A stretch of 64,000 nt of DNA from Xylanibacter brevis ATCC 19188 (lineage in GTDB: Bacteria > Bacteroidota > Bacteroidia > Bacteroidales > Bacteroidaceae), in assembly GCF_000621725.1 (NCBI RefSeq), contig NZ_JHXM01000012.1:62001-126000 (forward strand), given 5' to 3'. Below are positions 19,211 through 30,100 of this stretch, one piece after another; the first letter of the stretch is position 1, and each line of letters begins with the position of its first letter. Both the position numbers and the translations under genes were made by a program. Under the pieces are notes generated by a model. It was not told where the DNA came from. It was given only the letters and a program-made list of their open reading frames with translations, and searched no databases.

Positions 19211-21670
19211 ATGAGAACAAAAACTATTCTTTTTGCACTGCTGACGCTGGCACCCATGTCTATGAGTGCCCAACAAAGCATCAGCATCTGCGAACAACCC
19301 TCGGCCGGAAGCATGACACTGGTCAACGACATGTTCAAGACCAGCATTGCCGTGGCCGACAACGATGCCGAGGTCGTCAAGACCGTAGCCCACTGTCTGG
19401 CCAACGACATGGAGTTGGTCAGCGGCAAGCGCCCCGATGTGACCAACACCCTGACGCAGGCTGCCCTGCCTATCATTGCCGGCACGGTGGGCCAGTCGGC
19501 CTTCATCGACCAACTGGTGAGCGAAGGCAAGATCGACGTGAGCGACATCTGTGGCAAGTGGGAGGTATTCACCATTCAGATGACCAAGCACCCACAGGCA
19601 CTCGTGGTGGCTGGTTCCACCCCTCGTGGCACCGCCTACGGTCTGTTTGAACTCTCGCGCCAGATGGGCGTGTCGCCCTATGTGTGGTGGGCCGATGTGG
19701 CACCCGCGAAGAAAGCAGCCCTCTACGTCAACGGCGAGAAGACGGTGTCGAAAGAGCCCTCGGTGAAGTATCGCGGCATCTTCATCAACGACGAAGACTT
19801 CGCCCTGTTTCCCTGGGCCGCCAAGGGCATCGACAAGAAGTACAACAACATTGGTCCTAACACCTATGCCCGCGTCATGGAACTGCTGTTGCGCCTGCGT
19901 GCCAACACGCTGTGGCCCGCCATGCACCTGTGTTCGGAAGCCTTCTGGGCCAACAAGGACAACCTGCCCGTGGCGCGCAAGTACGACATCATGCTTGGCT
20001 CCAGCCACTGCGAACAGATGTTGCGCGACAATGAGTGGGAGTGGCGCCATGCCCCCTGGAACGGCAACAACGAGGACTGGAACTACGTAACAAACACCAA
20101 GAAGATACAGCAGTATTGGGAGGAGCGCGTGGCCGAGAGTGCCGACTATGATGGCATGTACACCCTGGGCATGCGCGGTGTGCACGACTGGGGCATCTCG
20201 GGCTATCCCTCTACAGAGGACAAGGTGCGCGGACTCACCGACATCATCGGTTATCAGCGCGACCTGCTGGCAAAATACTTCGACGATGTGACCAAGGTGC
20301 CACAGCTCTTTATTCCTTATAAGGAGGTGCTCGACGCCTACAACGCCGGTTTGCAGGTGCCTGAGGATGTGACCCTCTGTTGGGTGGACGACAACCACGG
20401 CTACATCCGCCAGTTGCCCAAACCTGCCGAACAGGCCCGCTCGGGCGGTAATGGCGTGTACTACCACGTATCCTACTGGGGCACACCTGCCGACTATCTG
20501 TGGATTGCCTCCCACTCGCCCTCGCTGATGAGCTATGAGCTGTCGCGCGCCTACGACCAGGGCATCCGCACACTGTGGGTGATCAACGTGGGCGACATCA
20601 AGCCTGCCGAGATGGAACTGGAGTTCTGCATGGACCTGGCTTGGGACATCGACCAATGGACACCCGAGAAGGCCATCGGCTATAATCGCGCCTGGGCCGA
20701 GCGCACCTTTGGCGCTGCCTATGCCGACCAGATTGCTGCCATCAAAAAGGCCTACTACCATCTGGCAGCAGGCGGTAAGCCCGAACATGTGCACATGATC
20801 AAGTACTCGGACGACGACATGGAGCGCCGCATCAGCAGTTATGCGATGCTAGCTCAGCAGGTGGACAACCTGAAGCCACAGATTCCCGCCGAGCTGCAGG
20901 ATGCCTTCTATCAGCTCATCGAATATCCGGTGAAGGGCGCCTGGCAGATGAACGTCAAGACTTTCCGTGCCGCACAAAGCCTGCAAATGGCCAAGCTGGG
21001 ACAGAAGGAACTGGCACTGAAATATGCAGACGAGGCGCATCGTGCCTACAACACCATCCTGGCGCTGACCGACAAGTACAACAACGACATCGCCGGCGGC
21101 AAATGGAAAGGCATGATGAACTGCAAGCCACGCAACCAGAAGCAGTTTGACATGCCTGCTACGGCTACGGCAGAGAATATCAGCAAGAACAAAGGCACGC
21201 TGACAAAAGACGAGGTAGTGATTATCCCTGCCACCCGCTACATTGCGGCAAGTCCCGCGGTGAAGACACTGGAAGGTGTGGGCATCAACGAGGCCAGCAT
21301 CACCGTGTGGCCCCTCGACATGAAGGCCTATAAGGACACAGAGGTGGCGCAGGCGCCCTATGCCGACTATGAGATACCGGTGAAGGCAGGACGCAACACC
21401 ATCGAGGTGCGCTGTCTGTCTAACTTCCCCATCAACACCGACTACGACCTGCGCATAGCCCTATCTACCGACGGGGCCATGACCAACATCCAGTCGCTGA
21501 AGACCATCGCGATGAAAGACAAGTGGCACACCACCGTAGCCCAGGGCTACAACGATGCCACGGTAACACTTGATAGCAAGGAAGCAAAGACCATCAAACT
21601 GCGCGTCAGCATGATGGATCCGGGTGTTGTGATCAGCGAGATTCGCAACACGGTGACAGCAAAGGAATAA
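19211..21670 (+). CDS. GH115 family alpha-glucuronidase
   Basis: The 819-residue product has a signal peptide (1-20, MSMSA/Q). It carries the GH115 pattern: GSTPRGTAYGLFELSRQMGV (about 137-156), SPYVWWADV, KYRGIFINDEDF, NTLWPAMH and GSSHCEQMLRDNE. Known members remove 1,2-linked (4-O-methyl)-glucuronate from polymeric glycans such as xylan and arabinogalactan. No sorting-like tail is visible, unlike its neighbours. It is 28 bp behind GH76 and ends 25 bp from the convergent GH43 gene. It implies that the target glycan carries uronic acid side chains. Confidence 0.93.
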   Translation: MRTKTILFALLTLAPMSMSAQQSISICEQPSAGSMTLVNDMFKTSIAVADNDAEVVKTVAHCLANDMELVSGKRPDVTNTLTQAALPIIAGTVGQSAFIDQLVSEGKIDVSDICGKWEVFTIQMTKHPQALVVAGSTPRGTAYGLFELSRQMGVSPYVWWADVAPAKKAALYVNGEKTVSKEPSVKYRGIFINDEDFALFPWAAKGIDKKYNNIGPNTYARVMELLLRLRANTLWPAMHLCSEAFWANKDNLPVARKYDIMLGSSHCEQMLRDNEWEWRHAPWNGNNEDWNYVTNTKKIQQYWEERVAESADYDGMYTLGMRGVHDWGISGYPSTEDKVRGLTDIIGYQRDLLAKYFDDVTKVPQLFIPYKEVLDAYNAGLQVPEDVTLCWVDDNHGYIRQLPKPAEQARSGGNGVYYHVSYWGTPADYLWIASHSPSLMSYELSRAYDQGIRTLWVINVGDIKPAEMELEFCMDLAWDIDQWTPEKAIGYNRAWAERTFGAAYADQIAAIKKAYYHLAAGGKPEHVHMIKYSDDDMERRISSYAMLAQQVDNLKPQIPAELQDAFYQLIEYPVKGAWQMNVKTFRAAQSLQMAKLGQKELALKYADEAHRAYNTILALTDKYNNDIAGGKWKGMMNCKPRNQKQFDMPATATAENISKNKGTLTKDEVVIIPATRYIAASPAVKTLEGVGINEASITVWPLDMKAYKDTEVAQAPYADYEIPVKAGRNTIEVRCLSNFPINTDYDLRIALSTDGAMTNIQSLKTIAMKDKWHTTVAQGYNDATVTLDSKEAKTIKLRVSMMDPGVVISEIRNTVTAKE

Positions 21671-21695
21671 GGAAAAAGAAAAAATGTCCGCAGAA

Positions 21696-22721
21696 TTAGG
21701 GCTGTCCGAACTCGGGCAGTCCTTCTTCATTGAACATCAGGGTCTTCAGACGTACGTCACGATGGTCATGACGGTTGGAGTCACACCAACGGCTCTCATA
21801 AAGCATGTAGTTGGTCTTTCCATCGTCTGAGGGGAACACACAGATATCAGAGGACTGCCAATAAAGACAGGTGTCCTTCTGCGAACAAAACAGAGGTTCC
21901 TCCATCTTGGTCCACGAAGCAGGGTCGAGCAGATCGGCATCGGTGCGGGCATAAAGCATGCCCAGCGAGTGATAGACCGTCCAGATGCCGCTGGCCGAAT
22001 AGCACACGCAGATATAGCGGCCATCGGGGGTTACAAAGGCTTCGGGATTCTCGTTCACATAGATGGGATAGTTGGACCGCAGGCCATCGGGATTGATCCA
22101 CTGGCGCTCCCACTCATACTCGGGTTCAGAAAGCATCACACGCTCTGAGCTCAGCGTCCAGGGGTTCTCCATGCGTGCCATGTAGATGCACTGGGTCTCG
22201 GTCTCCTTGCGGCGGTGGGGCCAGCCCGACCACAGCAGATACTGCTGGCCGCGCACCATCACCGAGGTGGGGTGCAAGCCGAAGTTCCACTCTTCGTTGG
22301 TCACGATGGCACCCTTCAGTTCGAACTTGCCCTTCATGGGGTCGGCAGCACTGTTTTCCAGCACATAGAGCTGGTGATAGTCGGTGTTACCGCCGTCGGC
22401 CTCGAAGTATATATACCATTTATTATTAATATGGTGTATCTCGGGCGACCAGATGTGCTGCATCGAGTCGGCATGCCACACACACTGACGCTCACCCTGG
22501 GCCAGCGTCTCGGGACTGTCAGACTTCCACAGGATGATACTGTCTGCAGAAGGAATCTGCATGGTATAATAATAATGATGATCCGCAACGGCGACCTGAG
22601 GATAGTAGCCGGCAGAGAAGACCAACTTGGAACTTCCATTGTCAAGGTTCTCTGACTGCTTACATCCAATCAAGGTGCCTAGTAAACACAGGACACCAAT
22701 CAGAGAGTATATAGCTTTCAT
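21696..22721 (-). CDS. GH43-like glycoside hydrolase lipoprotein
   Basis: The 341-residue protein has a lipobox LLGTLIGC (Cys20), so it is probably tethered in the outer membrane or periplasm. Its beta-propeller pattern matches GH43-type enzymes: SAGYYPQVAVADHHYY near the N-terminus, HIWSPEIHHINNKWYIYFEA (about 88-107), NENPEAFVTPDGRYICVCYS, and GIWTVYHSLGMLYARTDADL. GH43 enzymes cleave arabinosyl, xylosyl or galactosyl linkages by inversion. It is the only PUL gene on the minus strand and shares a divergent intergenic region with the large operon. The subfamily and sugar specificity cannot be fixed here. Confidence 0.82.
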   Translation of the reverse strand: MKAIYSLIGVLCLLGTLIGCKQSENLDNGSSKLVFSAGYYPQVAVADHHYYYTMQIPSADSIILWKSDSPETLAQGERQCVWHADSMQHIWSPEIHHINNKWYIYFEADGGNTDYHQLYVLENSAADPMKGKFELKGAIVTNEEWNFGLHPTSVMVRGQQYLLWSGWPHRRKETETQCIYMARMENPWTLSSERVMLSEPEYEWERQWINPDGLRSNYPIYVNENPEAFVTPDGRYICVCYSASGIWTVYHSLGMLYARTDADLLDPASWTKMEEPLFCSQKDTCLYWQSSDICVFPSDDGKTNYMLYESRWCDSNRHDHRDVRLKTLMFNEEGLPEFGQP

Positions 22722-22748
22722 GCGTTATAATCCGTTTTTATTGCTCGG

Positions 22749-22780
22749 CAAAGATACAACAAGAATTTCAAACAAACAAA
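22749..22780 (-). promoter_or_regulatory. Promoter of the GH43 lipoprotein gene
   Basis: On the minus strand, TTTG (22777-22780), 20 nt, then TATCTTTG (22749-22756), a full Bacteroidota promoter. The start codon follows about 27 nt downstream. Confidence 0.75.
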
Positions 22781-22883
22781 AAAATCTAGTCAGAACTCTT
22801 GATATTTAGCATTTTAGGGCAATGGTGAACGATTTTTTTCGTGTTTTGAATAGCTATTATCCATAAATTTTGGAAAATATAGC

Positions 22884-22891
22884 TTACTTTG
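22884..22891 (+). promoter_or_regulatory. Probable -7 element of the large PUL operon
   Basis: TTACTTTG differs from TAnnTTTG at one position, and no -33 element is correctly spaced, which fits regulated expression. The 358-bp divergent gap also contains GAATAGC words and ATTTTTTTCG (about 22,830-22,915) resembling words in the dyad at 3371. A leader of about 180 nt precedes the gene at 23081. Confidence 0.35.
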
Positions 22892-23080
22892 CATCGTGAA
22901 AACGAACGAATAGCAGTGATGCTACGATTCAAGATAAAAAATAGTTAGTAATTATTTGTAGTTAGTAGTTTTAGTTTTTCGAGATTCAAAAGGCGTTGGT
23001 CTCTTTAAGGAAAAGATTGTTTAAGGATAAACCTAGCAAAGTTGTTAATAACTTAAAACTTATTATAGTATAAAAAACGT

Positions 23081-25588
23081 ATGAAAAAAGCATTTCTTTT
23101 TGGCGCGATGATCCTCGGCGCGCTGGCGACAAAAGCGCAGAGCCAGGACACATTCAAGCCCTATCAACCGACAGACCTCCGTCTGCCTTCTGTTCCCCTT
23201 ATTGTGTCTGACCCCTACTTCTCAGTATGGTCACCCTACAACGAGCTGAACGAAGGAACAACCCGTCACTGGACCAACGACGAGAAGCCCATGCAGGGTT
23301 TCCTCCGCGTGGATGGTCAGACATACTGCTTCATGGGTGCAGACCGTGATCGCTACGAAACCATTATCCCCATGGCCAACGAAGAGGCATGGACAGCTCG
23401 CTACTCACGCGAGAAGCAGGCCGAAGGATGGCAGGAGAACAACTTCAACGACAGCAAATGGGCAGAGGGTAAGGCCGCTTTCGGTTCAGAAGACCTCAGC
23501 AACGTTCGCACACGTTGGAGCAACGAGAATAGCGACCTCTACGTGCGTCGCACCATCAACATCGACGCCAAGGACCTGAACGAGGACCTGGCGCTGATCT
23601 ACTCTCACGACGACGTTTTCGAGATCTACATCAACGGCACAAAGGTTGCCAGCACTGGTGAGATCTGGCGCGAGGGTGTCACCCTGAAGCTGGACAGCAA
23701 GCTGAAGAAGCTGCTGAAGCCCGGCAAGAACATCATCGCTGCTCACTGTCACAACACCACTGGCGGTGCCTACACCGACTTCGGTATCTTCAAGATTAAG
23801 AAGGCTGACGCCTACGGCATCAAGCAGGCTACTCAGAAGTCTGTTGACGTACTGGCTACCTCTTCATATTATACCTTCACCTGCGGTCCCGTGGAACTCG
23901 ACCTGGTGTTCACCGCACCTATGCTGATCGACGACTATGATTTGCTGTCGGCTCCCGCCAACTACATCTCATATCAGGTTCGTTCTACCGACGGTCAGGC
24001 TCACAACGTACAGCTGATGCTCACCGCTTCTCCTCTGATGGCAGTGAACAAGGGCGACCAGCCCACCATCTCTTCTATCATCGAGAAGAAAGGCACCAAG
24101 TATGCTTGCACCGGTACCATCGAGCAGCCCATCCTGGCTAAGACCGGCGACGGTATCTGCATCGACTGGGGTTACTTCTACCTGCCCGCTATCAATGGTG
24201 ATGTAGCCATCGCCAGCGAGAATGCTCTGAAGAGCAGCTTCGTGAAGAAAGGTAACATGCCCGCAAGCCAGCAGAACGTAACTGCACAGAACGAGAACAA
24301 GATGCCCTCACTGGCTTACTGCCACAACTTCGGCACCACCAAGCAGGCTTCTAGCTATGCTATCATGGGTTACGACGAGATTTGGGACATCGAATACTTC
24401 TACAAGCGCTACAAGGGCTACTGGGCTCACGAGGGTAGCGTGACAATCTTCGACATGATCGATCGCCTGAACCGCGAATACAGCGGTATCATGAAGCGCT
24501 GCCGTCAGCTGGACAAGCAAATCTACGACGACGGTATGAAGGCTGGTAACAAGCAGTATGCTGAAATCCTCTCTGGTTCTTACCGTCACGTGATTGCCGC
24601 TCACAAGCTGTTCCGCGACGACGAGGGCAACCTGCTCTTCTTCTCTAAGGAGAACAACTCTAACGGTTGTGTCAACACCGTGGACCTCACCTACCCCGAG
24701 GCTCCTCTGTTCCTCTGCTACAACCCCGAACTGCAGAAGGGTATGATGACCAGTATCTTCGAATATAGCTACACTGGTCGCTGGACCAAGCCTTTCGCTG
24801 CTCACGACCTGGGTCAGTATCCTAAGGCCAACAAGCAGGTATATGGTGGCGACATGCCTCTGGAGGAGGCCGGCAACATGCTGACACTGGCTGCTATGAT
24901 CTGCAAACTGGATGGCAACACCAGTTACGTAAACAAGTACTGGGACATCATCACCACTTGGGCTGACTACCTCTCTGAGAACGGTCAGGATCCTTCTAAC
25001 CAGCTCTGCACCGACGACTTCGCTGGTCACTGGGCTCACAACGCTAACCTCTCTGTTAAGGCTATCATGGGTGTAGCTGCATATGCTGAAATGGCTCGCC
25101 TGAAGGGTCTGAACGATGTTGCTGACAAGTACATGGCTCGTGCCAAGGAGATGGCTACCATCTGGGAGCGCGATGCTCGCGAGGACGACCACTACCGTCT
25201 GGCCTTCGACCGCAAGGACACCTGGAGCCAGAAGTACAACATGGTATGGGACAAACTGTGGAACCTGAACCTCTTCCCCAACGGAGCTATGGAGCGCGAC
25301 ATGAAGTACTACCTCACCAAGCAGAACAAATACGGACTTCCCCTGGATGTACGTCGTGACTACACCAAGAGCGACTGGATTATGTGGACTGCCGCTATGG
25401 CCAAGGACAAGAAGACCTTCCTGAAGTTTGTGGATCCTCTCTACAAATATATCAACGAAACAGAAAGCCGCGTACCCATCAGCGACTGGCACGACACGAA
25501 GACTGGTATAATGACCGGATTCAAAGCTCGTTCAGTGATTGGTGGCTACTGGATGAAAGTTCTGGCCGACAAGTTGCAAGAACAATAA
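23081..25588 (+). CDS. Glutaminase-A-like protein (DUF4964/DUF5127/DUF4965 family)
   Basis: The 835-residue protein has a signal peptide ending ALATKAQ. It opens with the family signature LRLPSVPLIVSDPYFSVWSP (about 33-52) and GTTRHWTNDEKPMQGFLRVD. A jelly-roll-like insert (about 105-250, with DLYVRRTI and FEIYINGTKV) follows. The six-hairpin part contains SGSYRHVIAAHKLF, ENNSNGCVNTVDLTYPEAPL and CTDDFAGHWAHNANLS. The family is named after fungal glutaminase A but is common in Bacteroidetes glycan loci, where its reaction is not settled. It is the first gene of a probable operon (18 bp to the next gene). A close paralogue forms the N-terminal half of the protein at 35996. Confidence 0.85.
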   Translation: MKKAFLFGAMILGALATKAQSQDTFKPYQPTDLRLPSVPLIVSDPYFSVWSPYNELNEGTTRHWTNDEKPMQGFLRVDGQTYCFMGADRDRYETIIPMANEEAWTARYSREKQAEGWQENNFNDSKWAEGKAAFGSEDLSNVRTRWSNENSDLYVRRTINIDAKDLNEDLALIYSHDDVFEIYINGTKVASTGEIWREGVTLKLDSKLKKLLKPGKNIIAAHCHNTTGGAYTDFGIFKIKKADAYGIKQATQKSVDVLATSSYYTFTCGPVELDLVFTAPMLIDDYDLLSAPANYISYQVRSTDGQAHNVQLMLTASPLMAVNKGDQPTISSIIEKKGTKYACTGTIEQPILAKTGDGICIDWGYFYLPAINGDVAIASENALKSSFVKKGNMPASQQNVTAQNENKMPSLAYCHNFGTTKQASSYAIMGYDEIWDIEYFYKRYKGYWAHEGSVTIFDMIDRLNREYSGIMKRCRQLDKQIYDDGMKAGNKQYAEILSGSYRHVIAAHKLFRDDEGNLLFFSKENNSNGCVNTVDLTYPEAPLFLCYNPELQKGMMTSIFEYSYTGRWTKPFAAHDLGQYPKANKQVYGGDMPLEEAGNMLTLAAMICKLDGNTSYVNKYWDIITTWADYLSENGQDPSNQLCTDDFAGHWAHNANLSVKAIMGVAAYAEMARLKGLNDVADKYMARAKEMATIWERDAREDDHYRLAFDRKDTWSQKYNMVWDKLWNLNLFPNGAMERDMKYYLTKQNKYGLPLDVRRDYTKSDWIMWTAAMAKDKKTFLKFVDPLYKYINETESRVPISDWHDTKTGIMTGFKARSVIGGYWMKVLADKLQEQ

Positions 25589-25606
25589 CCTAAAATAACA
25601 ATAAAT

Positions 25607-27139
25607 ATGATTAAAACTATTTTAAACTCAAGGAGCAAATGCCTATTAGGCATGCTCCTTTTGTGCCTTTCCGCTTGCATGGTATCATGCAACGATGACG
25701 ATGAGGATGTCAGCACTCCCTTCGACAGTTCAAAGGCTGTAACCATTACCGACTTTACACCTAAAGAAGGCGGTGTAAGCCAGAAGATGCTCATCTTTGG
25801 TGAGAACTTCGGCGTTGACACGGCCCTGGTGAAAGTAACCATTGGTGGTAAGAAAGCGGTGGTTGTCAATGTAAAACCTACAGTGATTTACTGTTTTGTA
25901 CCCACGGGCGCGTATGGTGGCGACATCAACGTGACCATCGGTAACGATGAAACCGGCTACCAGAGCGCTGTAGCATCGGAGAAGTTCAACTACGAGCGCA
26001 AGATGGTGCTGAGCACACTGACCGGTTCTCGCAACGAGTCGGGCGACGATCCCTGGAACCCTGGTTCTGTAGGCATCGAAGTTCCCTTCTCAGAGGCTAC
26101 TGGTTTCCGCGATGATGCGTTCATGAAGTGGGACCCCCTCTATCCTGAGCGTCTCTACATTGTTTACGACAACGGTGGTCCTGGCATCCAGATGCTGGAC
26201 ATGAACAAGAAGACCGTGCAGCTGGTGATGTCAAAGGCCGCTTGTTTCCAAGACCAGCGTCTGCGCACCATCGACTTTGCCGACGACCCCAACACAGGCG
26301 AGAAGGCCAAGTACATGATTGTATCTACCGACCGCGCCGACAATGGTCAGCAGTCAACCAGCGTATGGATTGTGACTCGCAACTACGATGGTTCGTTCAA
26401 CAACAGTTCACCCCGTCAGGTGCTGGCTGCCTACAAGCAGTGTAACGGTGCTTCCATCCACCCCCGCAATGGCGAGCTCTACTTCAACAGTTATGAGAGT
26501 GGTCAGGTTTTCCGCCTGGACATGAACCGTTATTTCGAGACCCAGAAGCCTGGCTATGAAGGCGATCCCTGGAAGCCCTCTTTGGCAGACGGCGCTTTCG
26601 AGAAGATTTTCAGCATTCAGGACAATGGCTGGGAATTCCAGATTGACATTCACCCCTCAGGTAAATATGCTTATATCGTAGTCATCAACCACCACTACAT
26701 TCTGCGTTCTGACTACAACGAAGAAACAAAATGTTTCTCTGCTCCCTATGTATTCGCTGGCGACATGAACGGTGCTGACTGGGTTGAAGGTGTAGGTGCC
26801 AATGCTCGTATGCACCGCCCCTACCAGGGTTGCTTCGTGAAGAATCCCGAGTACGTAAAGGAAGGTCGCAATGATGTTTACGACTTCTACTTCTGCGACA
26901 ACCAGAACCACTGCGTACGCTATCTGACACCAGAAGGTCTGGTACGTACCTTTGCCGGTCGTGGTACTTCTTCTATCACCGACAACAACATGTGGGGTAC
27001 CGAGGATGGTGACCTGCGCGAGGTTGCTCGTTTCCGTGACCCAACAGGTATTGCCTACAACGAAGAGACCAACACCTTCTATATTTTGGACACCGTGGGC
27101 CATAAGGTCCGCATGATTTCCATGGAAGGCGAAGAATAG
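25607..27139 (+). CDS. IPT/TIG and NHL-repeat lipoprotein, probable surface glycan-binding protein
   Basis: The 510-residue product has a lipobox CLSACMVSC (Cys28) followed by NDDDED, an acidic stretch typical of surface-exposed Bacteroidetes lipoproteins. An IPT/TIG immunoglobulin-like domain (about 45-125, ITDFTPKEGGVSQKMLIFG) is followed by a beta-propeller with NHL-like blades, e.g. VRTFAGRGTSS and FRDPTGIAYNEETNTFYILD near the C-terminus. The place directly before susC matches the accessory glycan-binding (SusE/F- or SGBP-like) role seen in other PULs. Substrate binding is inferred from position. Confidence 0.8.
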   Translation: MIKTILNSRSKCLLGMLLLCLSACMVSCNDDDEDVSTPFDSSKAVTITDFTPKEGGVSQKMLIFGENFGVDTALVKVTIGGKKAVVVNVKPTVIYCFVPTGAYGGDINVTIGNDETGYQSAVASEKFNYERKMVLSTLTGSRNESGDDPWNPGSVGIEVPFSEATGFRDDAFMKWDPLYPERLYIVYDNGGPGIQMLDMNKKTVQLVMSKAACFQDQRLRTIDFADDPNTGEKAKYMIVSTDRADNGQQSTSVWIVTRNYDGSFNNSSPRQVLAAYKQCNGASIHPRNGELYFNSYESGQVFRLDMNRYFETQKPGYEGDPWKPSLADGAFEKIFSIQDNGWEFQIDIHPSGKYAYIVVINHHYILRSDYNEETKCFSAPYVFAGDMNGADWVEGVGANARMHRPYQGCFVKNPEYVKEGRNDVYDFYFCDNQNHCVRYLTPEGLVRTFAGRGTSSITDNNMWGTEDGDLREVARFRDPTGIAYNEETNTFYILDTVGHKVRMISMEGEE

Positions 27140-27170
27140 TGATAACCAATAATAAGTAGACCTAACAATT

Positions 27171-30100
27171 ATGAGAAAATACATTGCATTACTATTGATA
27201 TCACTCTGCACTTCCATGAGTGCTCTGGCACAAAAGGATATCGAAGTTTCTGGTCATGTGGTTGACGGAGATGGTGAGCCACTGATTGGTGCCAACGTAG
27301 TGGTAAAAGATGTAAAAGGCCTCGGTGTCATCACAGACATTGACGGTTTCTATAAAATAAAAGTAAAGGAGTACCAGACGCTGGTATTCTCATACATTGG
27401 TTTCGGTACCAAGGAAGTGATGGTCAAGGGCGACACTAAGACCATCAACGTGAAGATGGTAGAAGAGCGCATCAATGCCGTTGACGAAGTCGTTGTCACC
27501 GGTATGGGTACGCAGAAGAAACTGACCGTAACAGGTGCTGTGACCAATGTGAACATGGATGATCTGAAGCACTTCAGCTCATCAAACCTCTCTAACACGC
27601 TGGCAGGTAACGTGCCAGGTATCATTGCCATGCAGACCTCTGGTCAGCCTGGACGTAACACTTCTGAGTTCTGGATTCGTGGTATCTCTACCTTCGGTGC
27701 AGGTGCCAAGGCCTATATCCTGGTAGATGGTTTCGAGCGCGACAACATCAACGACTTGAACATCGAGGATATTGAGTCTTTCTCTGTATTGAAAGATGCT
27801 TCTGCTACAGCCATCTACGGTTCAAAAGGTGCTAACGGTGTTATTCTGATCACCACCAAGCACGGTAAGGCAGGTAAGATTCAGGTGAACGGTAAGGTGG
27901 AGACATCTTACAACACACGTACCAAGACACCTGAGTTTGTTGACGGTATCACCTATGCCAACCTGGTAAACGAGGCTCGTCTGACCCGCAACCAGCCCCG
28001 CTACTATCAGCCTGAGGAAATCGACATCATCCGCACAGGCATCGACCCCGACCTCTATCCTAATGTAGACTGGATGGATCTGCTGCTGAAGGATGGCGCT
28101 TGGAGCAATCGCGCCAATGTCAACCTGAGTGGTGGTGGTAACACTTCTCGTTACTATGCTTCTGTATCTTTCGTTAACGATGAGGGTATGTACAAGACCG
28201 ACAAGACCCTGAAGGACAAGTACGACACCAATGCCAACTACAAGCGTTGGAACTATCGTTTGAATGTGGATATCGACATCACCCCAACGACCTTGCTGAA
28301 GCTGGGTATCTCTGGCGACCTGTCAAAGCGTAACAGCCCAGGTATGCTGAGAACACGTTCGAAAGAAGATATCGAAGACAGCCAGAACCAGATGGACGTA
28401 TGGGTAAACGATGACGATATCTGGGGACAGTTGTTCGGTTACAACCCCCTTCTCTCTCCTATTGTATATAGCAACGGCTACATGCCTATGATCAACATTG
28501 GTCGTGGCAACTCAGCCATGATCAACCCTTGGGTATCTGCTACACAGTCTGGTTACAATGAGAACTGGAGCAACAACTTGCAGAGCAACGTCACCCTGGA
28601 ACAGGATCTGAAGTTCATCACTCCTGGTCTGAAGTTCACTGGACGTTTCGGTTTCGATACCTACAACAGCAACTGGATCAGTCACCAGCAGGCTCCTGCC
28701 CTCTACTCGGCATTCCCACGTAACACACAGACTGGCGAGATCACCTACGACCGTGTATTCGATCAGAGCGATATGAAGCAGAGCTCAGGCAGCGACGGTT
28801 CTCGTCGTGAGTTCATCGACCTGCTGTTGCACTGGGACCGTAAGTTTGCGAAGGTACACAACGTAGGTGCTAACCTGAAATACACGCAGGACTCTTACAT
28901 CCAGACTCAGAATATCGGTGACGACATCAAGAACAGTATTGCCAAAAAGAACATGGCTTTGGCTGGTCAGGTGACCTATAACTACAACAACCGCTACTTT
29001 GCCGACTTCAACTTCGGTTACAACGGTTCCGAGAACTTCGCCGACAATCACCGCTTCGGTTTCTTCCCCGCCTGGTCATTGGCATGGAACATCGGAGAAG
29101 AGAAACTTGTACAGAGAACCTGTCCTTGGATTAACATGTTGAAGATTCGTTTCTCTCATGGTAAGGTCGGTAACGACAACCTGGGCAACGAGCGTTTCCC
29201 CTACCTCTATACTCTGGGCAACACCGACGCTGGTTGGAACTGGGGCAACGGCCATGTCAATGGTATTCACTACACACAGGTAGCCTCTCCCAACGTCACA
29301 TGGGAAGTTGCTAAGAAGAACGACCTCGGTCTTGACATCGTGGTATGGAACAACCGTTTCTCTCTGACCGTCGACTACTTCCACGAGAAGCGTACCGGCA
29401 TCTACATGGCACGTAACTACCTGCCTTGGAGCACAGGTCTTGAGAGTTCACCACGTGCCAACGTTGGTGCTGTGAAGTCTGAAGGTTTCGATGGTAACTT
29501 CAAGTACGAGGAGACCTTTGGCGAGGTTCGTCTGACTGCACGTGGTAACATCACCTATAGTAAGAACACCATCCTCGACCACGACGTTGAAAACAACGTT
29601 TATCCCTATCAGTACACACGTGGCTATCGTGTTGACCAGGTTCGCGGTCTGATTGCAGAAGGTCTGTTCAAAGACTACGACGATATTCGCAACAGCCCCC
29701 GTCAGGATTTCGGTCAGGTTCAACCCGGTGATATCAAGTATAAAGACGTCAACGGTGACGGTGTCATCAACAACGGTGACGTGGTAGCCATCGGTGCAAC
29801 CCGCACACCTAACCTGATCTACGGTCTCGGTCTGTCTGTGATGTACAAGAACTTCGACATCAACCTGCACTTCCAGGGCGCCGGCAAGTCAACCTTCCTG
29901 ATTAACGGTATGTGTGTTTATGCATTCAGCAACAACAACTACGGTCAGATTTTCAAGGGTATGCTGGACAACCGCTATGTAGATGCACAGACTGCTGCAC
30001 AGCTGGGTATCCCAGCCAACGAGGATCCTAATGCAGACTATCCCCGTCTGACCTATGGTAATAACAATAACAACAACCGTGCTTCTAGCTTCTGGCTGCG